NCBI GenBank assembly: GCA_029490685.1
Contig: CM055955.1
Coordinates: 35,131,408 to 35,195,407 of the forward strand
DNA length: 64,000 bases
Reading direction: 5' to 3'
Source of the DNA: Schizonepeta tenuifolia
Lineage: Eukaryota; Streptophyta; Magnoliopsida; Lamiales; Lamiaceae
Shown here: positions 1-12,609 of the stretch, one piece after another
How positions within the stretch are numbered: position 1 is the stretch's first letter
Layout of the letters: the number at the start of each line of letters is the position of its first letter
Made by a program: the position numbers and the translations under genes
Notes under the pieces: generated by a model
Seen by the model: only the letters and a program-made list of their open reading frames with translations
Told to the model about the DNA's origin: nothing
The model's database searches: none

Positions 1-239
1 TTTTTTTGTTTTCTTTTTTTAATTGTCTTTTTTATTATGTTGCCCTATATAATATTCATTATATTTAATTTTTCAAATTTTTAAATTTTTTTAAAAACTA
101 TTTATTATCCCTATTTTCATTTTTTGTTTTTTTCTTTCTTTTTTATTATGTTGTGTCATATTATTCATTTAATTTATTCTTGTCAGTTTTTTCGATTTTT
201 TTAAATTATTTAGTTTTGATTGAAACATTACATTTGTTC

Positions 240-1010
240 ATATTAAAAATTACTTTTCATTACGACAATAATTACTTACTTTAAAAAATTACTAAAAACA
301 CAAGTTCTCGTGATCGTTGTGAAGAAAATTAATATTTTTGAAATATTATTTTTCTTAATATCATTAATTACATTTACTTACGATAATAATTACTTATCTA
401 AATAATTACAAGTACGAATTATCATGAATAAAAGTAACAATCGTCGTTAAAAAAAGTAATAGTTGTGAAACATTACATTTCTTCATATCAATAATTATTT
501 TTTCTTACGACAATAATTACTTGACCAAATAAGTAAACGTACACTTGTTGTGAACAAAAGTAAACACTGTTATTAAGAAAAGTATTAGTTGACAAACATT
601 ACCTTTCTTCATGTCAATAATTATTTATCCTCACGACACTAATTACTTGATCAAATAACTAAAAGTATAAGTTGTCGTAAATAAAAGTAAATATTATCGT
701 TAAGAAAAGTTAATAATTGTGAAACATTACCTTTCTTCTTATCAATAATTACTTGACCGAATTACTAAAAGTACAAGTTGTCGTGAATTAAAATAAACAT
801 TATCGTTAAGAAAAGTAATAGTTGTGAAACGTTACCCTCTTTTATATTAATAATTATTTTTTTATCACAATAATAATTACTTGACTACATGATTAAAAGT
901 ACAAATTGTCATAAATAAAAGTAAACATTGTTATTAAGAAAAATTTTAATTGTGAAACATTATTGATAATAATTATTCTTCATTAATTTCATTTTAATAA
1001 TTATTTTTTA
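240..1010. repeat. Degenerate tandem repeat, about 125-bp unit
   Basis: About six imperfect head-to-tail copies. Each copy has the landmarks AATAATTACTTGA, AAAAGTA, GTTGTCGTGAATAAAAGTAA, TTAAGAAAAGTAAT and GTGAAACATTACCTTTCTTC in the same order. No coding potential was seen. The preceding 239 bases are T-rich and show nothing else. Confidence 0.75.
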
Positions 1011-1054
1011 TTCATGGCAATAATTATTTGAATTATATGTATTTTAAATAAAGA

Positions 1055-1232
1055 TACAAAAATGAAAAGGAAAAAAAGAGAAGAAAAAAGGGAAAAAAAA
1101 ACAAAGAAAGAAAAAAAATTAAAGGAAAGAAACGAAAATGAAGAATGAAGAAAAAATAAAGAAAAGAAATTCAAGGAAGAAAACGAAAAAGAAGAAAGAA
1201 AAAAAAAGAAGAAAAGAAAGACCAAAGTTTGC
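1055..1232. repeat. Homopurine (A/G) tract
   Basis: Almost 180 bases of nearly pure A and G on the + strand with very few pyrimidines. The apparent minus-strand reading frame here is low-complexity Phe/Ser and is not a gene. Confidence 0.7.
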
Positions 1233-1312
1233 TGGTAGTAGGAATTGAACATGGGCCAACGCGCAAGCAAGGCTTTTAAGCCCTCTGCCCAACCACTAAA
1301 CCAACATACTGA
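1233..1312 (-). mobile_element. tRNA-derived SINE-like head
   Basis: Read on the minus strand, this has a box A-like TGGTTTAGTGGTTGG and a box B-like CCATGTTCAATTCC with tRNA spacing. It then runs into a long pyrimidine tract (the complement of the homopurine tract). It does not fold as a proper tRNA gene, so a SINE or tRNA relic is the better reading. No target duplication was found. Confidence 0.4.
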
Positions 1313-1326
1313 CTTGTATAATGTTA

Positions 1327-1636
1327 TACTCTCGGTCCCATTTAGAATGCAAAGTTTCTTTTGGATACGAGTATTAAGAAAATGAGTATTAAGAGTAAAG
1401 ATGGTAATTAGTGTATTAATAAAGTGATATAAAATATTTTTAAAGTAAATAAAGTATTATTAATGTGATATAAAGTAATTTTAAAGTGAAGAAAGTGTTA
1501 CTGATGTGATATAAAGTGGTTTTAAAGTGAATAAAGTGGATAAAGTGATTTTCTAATTATTTCTATGTAATGTTGCAAGATGAATGAGACACCCCAAAAA
1601 GGAATATGTTGCATTATGAACGGAACAGAGGGAGTA
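1327..1636. mobile_element. Stowaway-type MITE
   Basis: TA dinucleotides flank inverted termini: CTCTCGGTCCCATTTAGAATGCA on the left and TGCATTATGAACGGAACAGAGGGAG on the right. This is the CTCCNTCCGTCCC-type terminus of plant Tc1/mariner Stowaway elements. The interior is AT-rich with repeated AAAGTGATATAAAGT motifs. It is non-coding. Confidence 0.7.
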
Positions 1637-2779
1637 GTTAATAATATATATACTGTAGCGACAGTTTTTTTTTTTTTTTTTTAACTCGCGTGTTCGGGTC
1701 GGGTCGTGTTCGGGTGCGGATCAAAACCGATTACATACAATGCAACCGGTTATAAAGAAGTTTTTGCCTATTTACTAATTTTATAAAGTATTGCTATAAT
1801 TAAATATTTTAATAAAGAATTGCTATTTCAGCATTTTACCCATTAATTAACTCGTGGAAAGAAATAAGGAAAAGGAAAAGAAAAAGATGTGCATCTAGTT
1901 TATTTGATTGCGTTATTTTGAAAATATTAAATTATTAATGGCAATTATGTCCCATTTTTGTGTTTGTGCCGTACTTACTGTTTCAAGTATCATTTTCTTT
2001 TTCTTTCATTATTTAATTGCCTATGATATCTAGTGCTCCATCGATCGATGATAAATGTGGTTTTTTGTTTGAGATGGGGGGATGGATACATTGTAGTTTG
2101 AACTCTGGACTCCTCTATTTAAAGAAATTTTCACCGATTGGATGTCCTAAAAAATAGCTAGTATGTGTTGTTTTCTTCTTTTGAGTTTCTTTTATTTCAT
2201 TTTATGTGTGTTAAGTTAATTTTCTTGTTTAATTACACCTTTTTTATATTAATTGAAATTTAATACCTGATGTTTGGGAGATTTTAATTTAATGATGTGA
2301 TAAAAAATGATAGAAATAATATTTTCTTATTCTTTTTTCTCTTATTTTTCAATGATAAATTTATAATTCAAACTAAACACAACCTAGAAGTTAAAACTGT
2401 GTTATTATTGACAAGGAAAATAAACGTTATGATAAATATACTACTACTCTCCTGTGCTAGAAAAAAAAAATAAAAAATTACTAGTACTCCCAATATAAAA
2501 AGTCTCTTAATGGGCCGAATCAAGCCGGAATATTTAAATTTAATTAGCGGAGCATCAGAAAATTGAAAACTACCAAGGCAATAAACTAGACAAGGGGAAA
2601 AAAAGAAAAAAAATTCTCCGCTTATTCAAACCAAAACCTCTGCTTAAGCGAAAACTAATAACCTTGCTGTCGAGTGCTCGATTTCTCCTCTTGTTTTCCG
2701 ACATTGCACCAATTCCCCCTGCGGCGGAGGTGGCTTCAGTTTTCTGCAACTCCTCCTTAAATAGCAGAAGCAAGCAAAA
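1637..2779. other. Intergenic / 5' region of the exocyst gene
   Basis: No gene was recognised. It holds an 18-T run near 1662-1682, a short GC-rich patch of GTTCGGGTC repeats near 1686-1722, and AT-rich sequence. The last 150 bases or so are probably promoter and 5' UTR of the downstream gene. No clear TATA box was found. Confidence 0.5.
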
Positions 2780-5700
2780 ATGAAAATGGTGGAAAGCAGC
2801 GAAGAAGAAGATGATTTCCCCTCCATGGAAAGCGTCACGCCTCAGTCCAAGATCGACACCGTCTATCAGTCCAAAACTGAAAAGGTTCAAATAATAAAGT
2901 TTAAATTCCGAAGCACCATTTTGAATCTTGTTCCTTTACTGATTTATGAAGTTGTCTCTAATTTCTTTTCCTTAGCTAATCTCCTTGAACTAAGCTGTGA
3001 TTTAGGAAAGGAATGGGATTTGGGAATTGGGTTCTTGTTTTGGTTTGGAAGTGAATTACTGAAAACATGGACGATTTTGGCCGTAATTGTTTTATTTATT
3101 TTTATTTTAGTATTTGCCTAACTTTTTTTCAACCTGCTGGATTGAATTGTCTACAAACTGTTCTTTTGCCTTCGAGTCTTTCTTTTCTTTTCTTTTTCGA
3201 ACTGATGTTCTTGATCACTTTGTGATTGGGAATGTGTCATTTTATTTAATTTGATTTTGTCGAAATCTAGACTCCAGACTGTGGTTTAGCCCTTTTCTTT
3301 TGGTATCGTTTTAGCTAGTAAACTGATTTTCTTGTAATAATGTTCGTTCTGAGTATGCTCGAGAGTGATGTGATTACTTATTCTCTCCTATTTATTTTTG
3401 TTACAAATTGTAACCTAAATTATGCAGGGAATCAGAAAGATCTGTTTCGAGCTTTTGGATTTGAAAGATGCAGTCGAGAATTTGTGCAGTAATACTCGAA
3501 CAAAGTATTTGGCCTTTCTAAGGTGTGAGCTAAATGACTTAATTTCCGCTTGAACACAGTTATATTGTGAATTATGTTAAATAGGAAGTGCTCATTTTCC
3601 TTACCATTGCATGCATTATAGGTTTCTTATGTGCACATTCTAAATTGTATGACTGTATGAGAAGAGAATAAATCTATTGCAATCTCGAAAGAAGGCTTGA
3701 TTACTCTTTAATCGACCTATAGTTGTTCTAATTTCAATCTACTTCCACCTGATCGTATCACCTACTTGTTAGTATTAATTAATGTAGTATAACCGTAGCT
3801 TCTGTATTTATACCTTTCGGTAATTGTAGGTTATCTGATGAAGTGGTTGAAATGAAACATGAGTTAAACGAGCTCCAAAAGCATATATCTTCCCATGGGA
3901 TTCTTATCCAGGATTTAATGAGTGGTGTGTCTCATGAACTGGAAGAATGGAGTCGAGCTGGTGGAGATGCCGTGGAGGCTGATGACAACTCTCAAACTAT
4001 TGAAACTGATGCTATATTCTCAACGGAAGTGGAAGATCGACGAATACTATTTTTGGATCATGTTGATGTTCTACTGGCAGAACATAAAATAGAGGAAGCT
4101 ATAGATGCAATTGATGCAGAAGAGCGAAGTTACCCGGAGCTGAAAGGATCGGGAGATAGTAGCACAGCTGAAGAATGCTCCTCTTTCAAGTCTGCTCTCT
4201 TGAAGAGAAAAGCCATGCTCGAGAACCAACTCGTTGAGATTAGCCGACAACCCTCAGTTGGTATTCTAGAGCTAAGGAAGGTGTTATCTGGTTTATTGAA
4301 GCTCGGAAAGGGTCCGTTGGCTCATCAGATATTTTTGAAATCTTACGGTGCTCGTCTCCAGAGAAGCATAGAAGATTTTCTTCAACTGTGCCCTTGCTAT
4401 CCCGAAACATATTCTGCCACGCTGTCTAATCTTGTCTTCTCTATGATCTCGTTGGCAACTAAAGATTCTGGTCCGATGTTTGGCGATAATCCTCTTTATA
4501 GTAATAAAATTGTTCAATGGGCAGAGTGGGAAATAGAATCATTGGTCCGATTGGTCAAGGAAAATGCCCCGCCTTCGGATACATCTTCTGCTTTACGCGC
4601 AGCCAGTGTATTTGTTCAGGCTAGTCTTAACCACTGCTCCGCCTTGGAAATGCAAGATCTGAAGCTAACAAAGCTACTTCTCGTTCTTTTGCAACCCTAT
4701 GTTGAAGAGGTTCTTGAATTAAACTTCAGAAGGGCCAGAAAGGTAGCTCTTGATTTGGTTGGAAGTGATGAAAACATGCCTCTATCGCCTCGTCTTGCAT
4801 CTCCTCTTTCTACTTTCGCAACTTCATCTGATCGTATGCTTGTTGATTGCGGGATGAGATTCATCTTTGCCGTCAAGGTGAGATAAAAGACAATGAATGT
4901 CTTAACATTTACCAACATTAGCATCTAGTTTGCATGTTCACCAATTGTGAATTGAATCTCTCTACCTTCTGGATGAGTGGTACTTTTTTTTTTTTTAATC
5001 ATTGAAAGCCCTTCGAAATGAATTGAATATATATCAGCTAGTGATTAACGAATGGATGATTAAATTTGGGGTAAATGTCACTTCCTAGCTCAAAGAATGT
5101 GCCTTTTTCAGAAATGTCTCTCAAATTAGTACCTATTAAATTGACTCCATTTATAAATGTAGGAAGTGCTCACTTTTCCATACTGGAAAGCAAAAGTCGT
5201 GTTGGCAAGTGAAAATTCATGAGATCTTACTGAACCATTAACTTATGTTTGCAGGAGTTAGTCGAGCAGTTAACTCGTTTGGTCATCCTGCATTTCGGAG
5301 GCAACATACTGACACGCATTTCACAGCTTTTTGATAAGTATGTTGAAGTCTTGATAAAATCCTTAACTGGTACCACCGAAGACGACAATTTGACTGACCT
5401 AAAGGAGCATGTACCTTTTAAAGCTGAGACGGACTCTCAGCAGCTTGCATTATTGGGAACTGCATTTACAATTGTCGAAGAATTATTGCCTATGGTAGTG
5501 TCGAGAATCTGGAATGTGTTGAGTGAAAGCAAAGAAGTAGGGGATGGTCTAACTGAGAACATAATATCTCCTATTAACAGTAGTGTTGATCCTAAAGAAT
5601 GGAGGCGTCAGCTTCAACAATCTCTAGACAAACTAAGAGATCATTTCTGTCGACAATATGTTTTAAGTTTCATTTATTCAAGAGATGGTGCGACTAGATT

Positions 5701-6918
5701 AGATGCACAGATATATATTGGTGGAAAAGGAAAAGATTTGATCTGGAACTCTGATCCTCTTCCTTCATTGCCATTCCAGGTAATTATTTCCCGATTCTTT
5801 CGTGTTCTTATGATTTTTCCCGTCCTAGCCTTGTCATTGTTTCTGGTGATGTAATAGTGTCTTGACGTAGACAATAGGTACTGATGCTCCAAGTTGTTTA
5901 TGTGTGTTTATGTGATATATGCTTCATCATCGACTAGTTGGATTCTTCCTCGTTCATTCCCCCATTGGTTCTTTGATGAATTCATTTGGCCTTTCAAACT
6001 GCAAATTTATTCGGATAAACTTTATATTCACCTCATTAATATGTTTTCATTAACATGCACTTGCTTTTGTAGCTTAATATGTGAAAATTCAATCTCAAAA
6101 CCCATAACTTCTTATTTTCCATTTTGGTCGATTTATGTCTGCACTAAGGTCTGTGTTAGAGAACTGTCATCTCCATCAATAACTTTCTGCAGGCATTATT
6201 TGGGAAGCTGCAGCAACTGGCTGCGGTGGCTGGAGACGTTCTGTTAGGAAAAGAGAAAATTCAGAAGGTTTTACTAGCTAGGTTGACAGAAACGGTGGTA
6301 ATGTGGTTGTCGAATGAGGAGGAATTCTGGGGTGTTCTGGAGCACGACTCAGCTCCTCTCCGCCCAATCGGGTTGCAGCAGGTTTTGTACATTTCTTCAT
6401 AACTAAAATCTAAGACAGTTTGATGTGCCTTCTGAAGTGAAATTATATACTGTTCCATCTCTACTGCAGTTGATGCTTGATATGCACTTTACTGTTGAAA
6501 TCGCGCGGTTTGCGGGCTATCCATCCCGACACCTCAATAAGATATCATCGGACATAATTGCCCGTGCTGTCAAGGCATTCTCTGCTAGAGGAATAGATCC
6601 ACAAAGGTACTCAACTTTTCCCCTTAAACCTTGCTCAATAGTCTTGTAAGTAGTCCACATAGTTATTAATCGCGCAACGCGCACCATCGCGCAAACCTGT
6701 CCTAGAGCTATCGCGCATCGCGAATAGCGCGCTATTTGAATAAATCATGCAGAATCATATAAAACCATATATGCATAATAAATCTAGGTAATAAAAAAGA
6801 TGAAGTCTAAAAAACTTAATTCCAAATGAAAATAAATATTATCTAATAGTTTTAAACTTTAAAGCATCTAAAGTCTAATCAAAATTCTCATCCTCCTCCG
6901 AAGCATGAAGTAAACCAT

Positions 6919-6976
<58 letters not shown>

Positions 6977-8113
6977 TTTATAGAGCTCGGCATCAAACTC
7001 TTCCTCATCCTCATCGCCACTCTCTTCATTGAAATTGAATTGAGGTTCATCTTCTTCATAAGGAGAGGAGAGGAAGAACCGAAGAAGATCCGTGAAGAAT
7101 CTGTCGTGCTCGTGAGTCTCTTGCGTTTCTCACGCATGCAGACCGTCATTATTAAATACTATACTTATATAAATCTAAAGTCTAAACCTAATTAAACCCT
7201 AATTAATTATAATATTAAGCCCAAGCCCGATAGCCCATGCAGATATACCTATCGTGAGCTATAGCACGCTATACACATGCTGGAAATCGCGCAAATAGCG
7301 CCAAATAGCGCCCTAATAGCGCGCTATCTGAATGTGTACAGAGAATAGCGGTGCGGCTCGATTTCCTTGCGTGCCGAGTCGCGATGCGCGATAGCGCACA
7401 TAGCGCGCGCTATTAATAACTATGGTAGTCCATAACTTTTAGACCATTTTGCAGTTATAATAGTATGAATTTACACTGGTTCATCTTACATAACCACCTT
7501 TAACGACATGGCATTGAATATTTTCACGTGCACACTCTACATGTGCAGCTATGCTTAACATTGACCATGGTGCTTTCTGGGAATTTGAGGATTCGTGTCT
7601 CTATTTTGGGAATTTTATAATAAATGAAGTCATTTTGTTTACCTTGGCAAATAATGAACGGCGTCGTCTTAAGTGTGCAGACATGGAAATTTGGTCTGAC
7701 ATGATGCAATTCACCGAAAAAAATTGGTGTATTATAATTGCAACATCATTAGAAGTGGCGTTGTAGTCATGTTGTAATTGCAAAATGACCTAAAAAGTTA
7801 TGCTTTTGAGGCAAACACCCTTTTATGTTTCTGCTCGTAACAAATTTTTGCTTCCGGCAGTTCTCTTCCAGAGGACGAATGGTTCGTGGAAACTGCAAAA
7901 GGAGCAATAAACAAGCTTCTGATGGGAGGTTCTGGTTCAGATGTATCGGAGGTTGATGAGGAAGATGACGAGCACATCATCATGGATGATGAAGTCGTGT
8001 CGGACTCGGACGACTCGCCCTCGTCCCTCTCATCAGTGGAAAGTGAAGAGTCTTTTGCTTCTGCGCAGATGGAAGAACTGGAAAGCCCTGTGTTGACTGA
8101 TTCTGAGAATTGA
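2780..8113 (+). CDS. EXO84C: Exocyst complex subunit, EXO84C-type
   Basis: The exocyst is the octameric complex that tethers secretory vesicles to the plasma membrane, and EXO84 is one of its subunits. I assembled seven exons with GT-AG borders that keep one frame: 2780-2884, 3428-3522, 3830-4877, 5255-5779, 6193-6381, 6470-6606 and 7861-8113, giving 783 residues. Residues 36-110 (GIRKICFELLDLKDAVENL onward, then a heptad-rich segment MKHELNELQKHISSHGILIQ) match the N-terminal Vps51/EXO84 region. The middle is helical (EXO84 C-terminal type fold by family knowledge). The last 50 residues or so are acidic and Ser-rich, ending in DSEN. The N-terminus ESSEEEDDFPSMESV is characteristic of the EXO84C branch rather than EXO84A/B. 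A second in-frame ATG lies two codons downstream of the chosen one. Intron 6 (1254 bp) is nearly filled by two transposons. No lesion was seen. Confidence 0.9.
6658..7424 (-). mobile_element. hAT-type MITE in intron 6, with transposase-tail relic
   Basis: The terminal inverted repeats are CATAGTTATTAAT / ATTAATAACTATG, and CGCGC-rich subterminal repeats continue inward on both sides. The element is flanked by a perfect 8-bp duplication GTAGTCCA (6650-6657 and 7425-7432), the length used by hAT transposons. On the minus strand an open stretch (about 7060 down to 6877) encodes an acidic tail with long Asp and Glu runs ending EEDENFD and a stop, like the C-terminus of plant hAT transposases. The element is therefore probably a deletion derivative of an autonomous hAT. 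Confidence 0.75.
7431..7802. mobile_element. Small inverted-repeat element in intron 6
   Basis: The ends are imperfect inverted repeats of about 33 bp: CATAACTTTTAGACCATTTT on the left, and the complement of AAAATGACCTAAAAAGTTATG on the right. It lies directly against the hAT MITE. No protein-coding content was seen. The superfamily is uncertain; the end sequence resembles the Mutator-like element at 17495. Confidence 0.5.
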
Positions 8114-8984
8114 TACTTCTAAAATGCTGTCTTGTAAAGACAGTGGTATATTTTTGTAGTGCAGATTAATAATGTAAACTTAGTATTTATTGTCATAGAC
8201 AGTCGAGTCTTTTCAGACAAGCAGTTAATGTTGTAACTTGTAAGATCCTTCTATATATATATGTATCATATGTATGTATATTTGTAGCATATGGTGTTCA
8301 CTCTATTTTATACTATTATATTATTGATGTTATTTGATGTTTTTCTCTCAAGTAATAAGTGAGGCCTGCAATTTGTATTACTTGCAATTTCGCACGCACC
8401 AAAATCTTCTCTTGATTTGTTCATATTACAAATATATTCTCGAGGGACATTCATGAATACTAAGTGAGTGGAATGGTTGATGGTTTTTGGTGTTCTAGCT
8501 AAATGGCTCGTGGAATGCTCGTAAATTTATGAATTTAATTAATATCTATGTCAAAAATAGATAAACTTTATTCCATTTTCAAGAATTTCATATTAATATC
8601 TATGTCAAAAATAGATAAACTTTATTCCATTTTCAAGAATTTCATTTACCAAAAAATTAATAAATACGTAATGTTATGTTATGGGAGAAATGTATATATT
8701 AATTAATTAATATTGAATGACTACTTGAACATATTCTCTCTCTAGAAAATAGTATATAACATTGTCATCATTTTTTTTAACACACATTTCGATTCAACTA
8801 TTTTGGATGTAGCGTTACAATTGAGTAATAGGAGCAACAAGTATAATAAGAAAAATATTTTGAAAACTCCAAAAATACTACAAGTAAATTCATTCATGGA
8901 AGATATATAAGCAACTGAAAAGCGCGGGAAACAAAAGGGGCAGGATTAAATTAGGGCTTCTACGAAAGAATCGAGACTATAGTG
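8114..8984. other. Intergenic: exocyst 3' UTR and RNase H2C promoter
   Basis: The start probably holds the exocyst 3' UTR (AATAATGTAAA-type polyadenylation context near 8166). A 54-bp tandem duplication lies in the middle. The last 100 bases should carry the 5' UTR of the RNase H2C gene. No other gene was seen. Confidence 0.5.
8538..8645. repeat. Perfect 54-bp tandem duplication
   Basis: Two adjacent copies beginning ATTAATATCTATGTC and ending AAGAATTTCAT, at 8538-8591 and 8592-8645. I see no differences, so the duplication is recent. Confidence 0.85.
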
Positions 8985-10130
8985 ATGGACGGCAAAGATG
9001 AAGGATGCTCGCAGTCGGCTGCGCCGGTGACCGTAGATCTGAACAGAGGTGGCGCCGCGGCGGACCTGACGGGGAAGGTGCATCAACTGCCGTGCTGCGT
9101 CAAGTACGAGGGGCCCACCCCTGTGTCTCACTACTTCAAGCCTAAACCTACCGGTAAATTTTCATGAATGTACAACTCGTATATGCACCGAGCACGACGT
9201 CATGCCAACAACACTTGAATGCTTCAATTCTGTAGAAATGGAGGTAGATGGGCTGAAAGTGGAGGAAGCATGTTTCAGAGGGAGGAAATTGCATGGAACC
9301 ACTGTTGCTCTTCCCCCTGGCTATTCTGGTAATGGTCATTGCCTTCGTTCCTCGATTTTTTGCCATTTTTAGTTGGTTATGATTTTGTGAAGAAATGTTT
9401 GGAATATCGAGTGTTGAAAGATGACCTAATTTTTACGCTACTAGCCCTTCATGATTGCTCATTTGATCTTTATTCTGCCATTTCTTTATGTATATATTTA
9501 GCAATGATTACCTAATTTTGTCTTTTCTGATTGATTTCTGATTTTAGACTTCATATTGGAACAATACCCGTCTTTAGAATTGATTTCTAGTGATATCGAA
9601 TCTGTAGTGCAGCCAAAAAGCTCAATGAGATTCTGCCGTAGTCAAATTTGATCGTGAAGGTTGAAACTTTTTTGTCACATTTAACTTCAACCGATTGTGT
9701 TATAACTCTATTATTCTTTCTAGGATTCATCCTAGGAAAGAAAAGTTGGGATCAAGGGACTAATGGCACAAGTTCGCACGGCTGGGAGGCAGCTGCGACT
9801 TTTCAAGATATCACGGTCTGGAATCATGACGTAATCCCCTCAAAAGATGATCCATTCATGCGTGCCTTTCATTGGTTTACTGCTGCCAATGCTGTAAGTT
9901 TCGGTTTAATTATGTAGGTCTTAACTTAAGGCAATAGGTTCAATGTGAGGCAGCTATTCTACTTGTGCTGTTGATAACAAAATATTACTAAAGTTCAAGA
10001 ATACAACTTGCTACTCTGTTTCAATAAGATTAAACTTCTTAAATTTCCATGGTTGAAAGATTTTCTTTGTGAATTACAGCTGCATCAAACAATAACTGCT
10101 GAAGATCTGGAATCCACCTGCATTGATTAG
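8985..10130 (+). CDS. RNASEH2C: Ribonuclease H2 subunit C (non-catalytic)
   Basis: RNase H2 is a three-subunit nuclear enzyme that removes ribonucleotides from DNA and cleaves RNA:DNA hybrids. Subunit C (Ylr154w/Rnh203 family) is a structural partner of B. Four exons join in frame with GT-AG borders: 8985-9153, 9236-9328, 9724-9893 and 10080-10130, encoding 160 residues, the usual size for plant members. The family signature is clear: GKVHQLPC near residue 30, GPTPVSHYFKP near 43, FRGRKLHGTTVALPPGYSG, then GFILGKK and a WNHDVIPSKDDPFMRAFHW segment. The ATG at 8985 is preferred over an in-frame GTG just before it. The short last exon ends ESTCID. There is no lesion, and the upstream exocyst gene is only 0.9 kb away on the same strand. 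Confidence 0.9.
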
Positions 10131-12609
10131 GAGCTGGTTTGTTTTACAGTAACCATTAACCATCTAGAACTGATGACAACTCTCCAGGCAGGAATATGCT
10201 TTGAATTTTTCTCTGCCTTACAATGTGGTTATAAGCAAAATATATTCTCCATCTATAATTTTGTGCTGTTAAATATGGGTAAGAATGTTATTCTTCTTTC
10301 ATGGATTCTCTTTCTTTTCTTCTCTTTAATTTGAATTACTTTTTAAGTTCTGCATTCCACGAATAAGGCAAGAGGATTGCACAATTTTGTTTAACAAAAA
10401 GTAATTAAAATCCATGGTGCATAGCTCTTGGAGAAGGATTGGTCAACCCTTTCTTTTGCATAGTATAGATCCATTATTGCTCCAATATGTTTATGTATTT
10501 GCATAGTAATTATCCATTATTGCTCCATTAAGTTTATCTATTCGTAATTACTTTATCTTAAATTGTTTATCTTGTCTAGTTCTCAGGAAATACTTGTGAC
10601 TTGATGCAGCTATTTGGGTGCAATTGCTATAATCAATTTATATCTACAGATTACATGCATTCACTTTCTGAAATCCTTCTTAGTGCAAGGAAAGCTTAAT
10701 GTATAAACTTAAAAGGCTTGATCAACTTGGAGCTTGCTGGGGTGGGGTTGTAGGGGGGACGAAACCCTCTATTCCAAAGTCGTGATCTGCCTCCTATTCC
10801 AACTATCAGATTCCAGTTATGTGTATCTTAAAAATTTTGCTAATGATTCTTGCTAGGCAATTATATGGAATGGCCATGTTAATATGAGAATGAATGTTAT
10901 TTGGAATAGAAGATCTCTCGTCTAGGGAGGTGTTGTTCTTGCCTCCTAGTCCTGTGGCTGTGGGTGGAGGAGGGGAATCTATTTGTATGGCTGTTCAGTA
11001 CTAATTATATCGAGTATTTTTTTGTGATTCTTCTTCATATGTTATACAGATCATTGCCCAAATTAAAACCGTGCCATATTTGGGAGGAATTAGTGGGATT
11101 TCTTTCTGTAAAGTAAATTCATGAATAATGAATTCTTCTATAGTTTTATTCTGAACTCTTTTCACAACCCCCCCCCCCCCCCCCCCCCCCCCCCCAACAC
11201 ACACAAAATCTGAATACACTTTTTAAATGTGGGCTAACAATTTCTTTTTTTTTTCTTTTTTCTTTTTCGAGATTCCTATTTGTAAATTGTAATTCTATTG
11301 CTTGTTTAATAGATCTTATTATTGTTTTTTTTTTTTTTTCTGTATAAGTACGAAATAGTTATTCTTATTGTGTAAATATAGCAGTACAAACACTTTTTCT
11401 CTTATTAAATACTAGCATTGGCGATGATGAAAGTCTGTTGGAGAAAGGTAATTTGGACCGAGGGTATGTTTGATTAAATTAACATTAACAGACAATTTAT
11501 CATTTTTTTTTTAATTTTGAATTGTAATTTATTTAATATTCATTAATTAATAATAGGAAATTGTTTCATTCTGATTTTCCTTTATTCAGGTATTTTTTAC
11601 ATTATTAGTTCATAATAGTACACGTATATTATTTATTATATTCATATAATAATTTCTCATGTTTCATGTATATCAGCTATTACTATATTTATATCTATTC
11701 TTCATACTTCTTTAAAGCTTTGTGTATTATTAATTTATAATATTAATATTACATATGTATATGTTAACAATTATGAAAAGTAAAATTATTTTTTAAGTTG
11801 TTCTACAAGTAGTGTCAATAATTAAATATTTTAAAGCAACAAAAGTAATCAAATTAGCATTTAAGAGGCCATTAGAAATTTTGTAATAAAAAATTTCTAT
11901 GAAAACTAAATAAATAATTTAATGAATATATCTACATGGAATTTTCTTTATCTTTCATTCATACTTTTTTAGAATCTTCAATTAGTGTCTCCTAGAAAAT
12001 ACTACTCACTTTCACATTGAATCTTGAAAAAGTAAATATATCTTTCTAGGCTTTGGCTAAGATTAGAGATATCAATTTACCATAACCAACAAGACAATTC
12101 AAATACGTAAAAAGAACAATTTTTACTAATTTTAGTTAATATTAACTTTGTAGTGTTTAGATTTTTATCGAGTACTATTACCCACCAGATTTGCGACATG
12201 TATATATAATAAAGTCACAATTTTAATCGAGATGTATAAAAATGCATAAATGAATACCTGGTTTAATGGTAATTCATAATTATAAGTTTTGATACGTGAA
12301 ATATAATTAATTTACTAAGTTTGATTTATAATTAACGCAAACAACATAACATGTTATAAATAAGATATAAAATTATTTTTAAATATAAGTCAGTTTTTGA
12401 AAGAAATTCTAAAGAAAGAGTGAAGAGGAAGCTTTGAGAGAAATACAATTTTTTTCAAAGTTATAAAGATATGATTTGTTGTTTGGTTTTTTTCTTTTTA
12501 TTTTGCAAGATATTTGTATTTCTTCCCTTGCTCACTTTGGTGAGATAAAATTATTTACCAAAAAACCTATTTTTAAAATATGTTTATATATAAAAATATA
12601 AAATTATTT
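10131..12609. other. Intergenic, AT-rich, no gene recognised
   Basis: This contains the RNase H2C 3' UTR at the start, a 28-C homopolymer (11168-11195), several T runs (11243-11340) and AT-rich DNA that ends at a Helitron-like hairpin. The short reading frames have no recognisable product. Confidence 0.5.
11168..11195 (+). repeat. Poly-C run of 28
   Basis: An uninterrupted run of 28 cytosines followed by AACACACACA. The Gly-rich reading frame seen on the opposite strand is an artefact of it. Confidence 0.9.

Noticed and set aside
240..1010. CRISPR array
   Set aside because: Plant nuclear context, diverged contiguous repeats with no unique spacers.
1001..1270. Phe/Ser-rich minus-strand frame
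   Set aside because: Complement of a homopurine tract; low complexity and no domain.
11001..11219. Gly-run minus-strand frame
   Set aside because: Created by the 28-C homopolymer.
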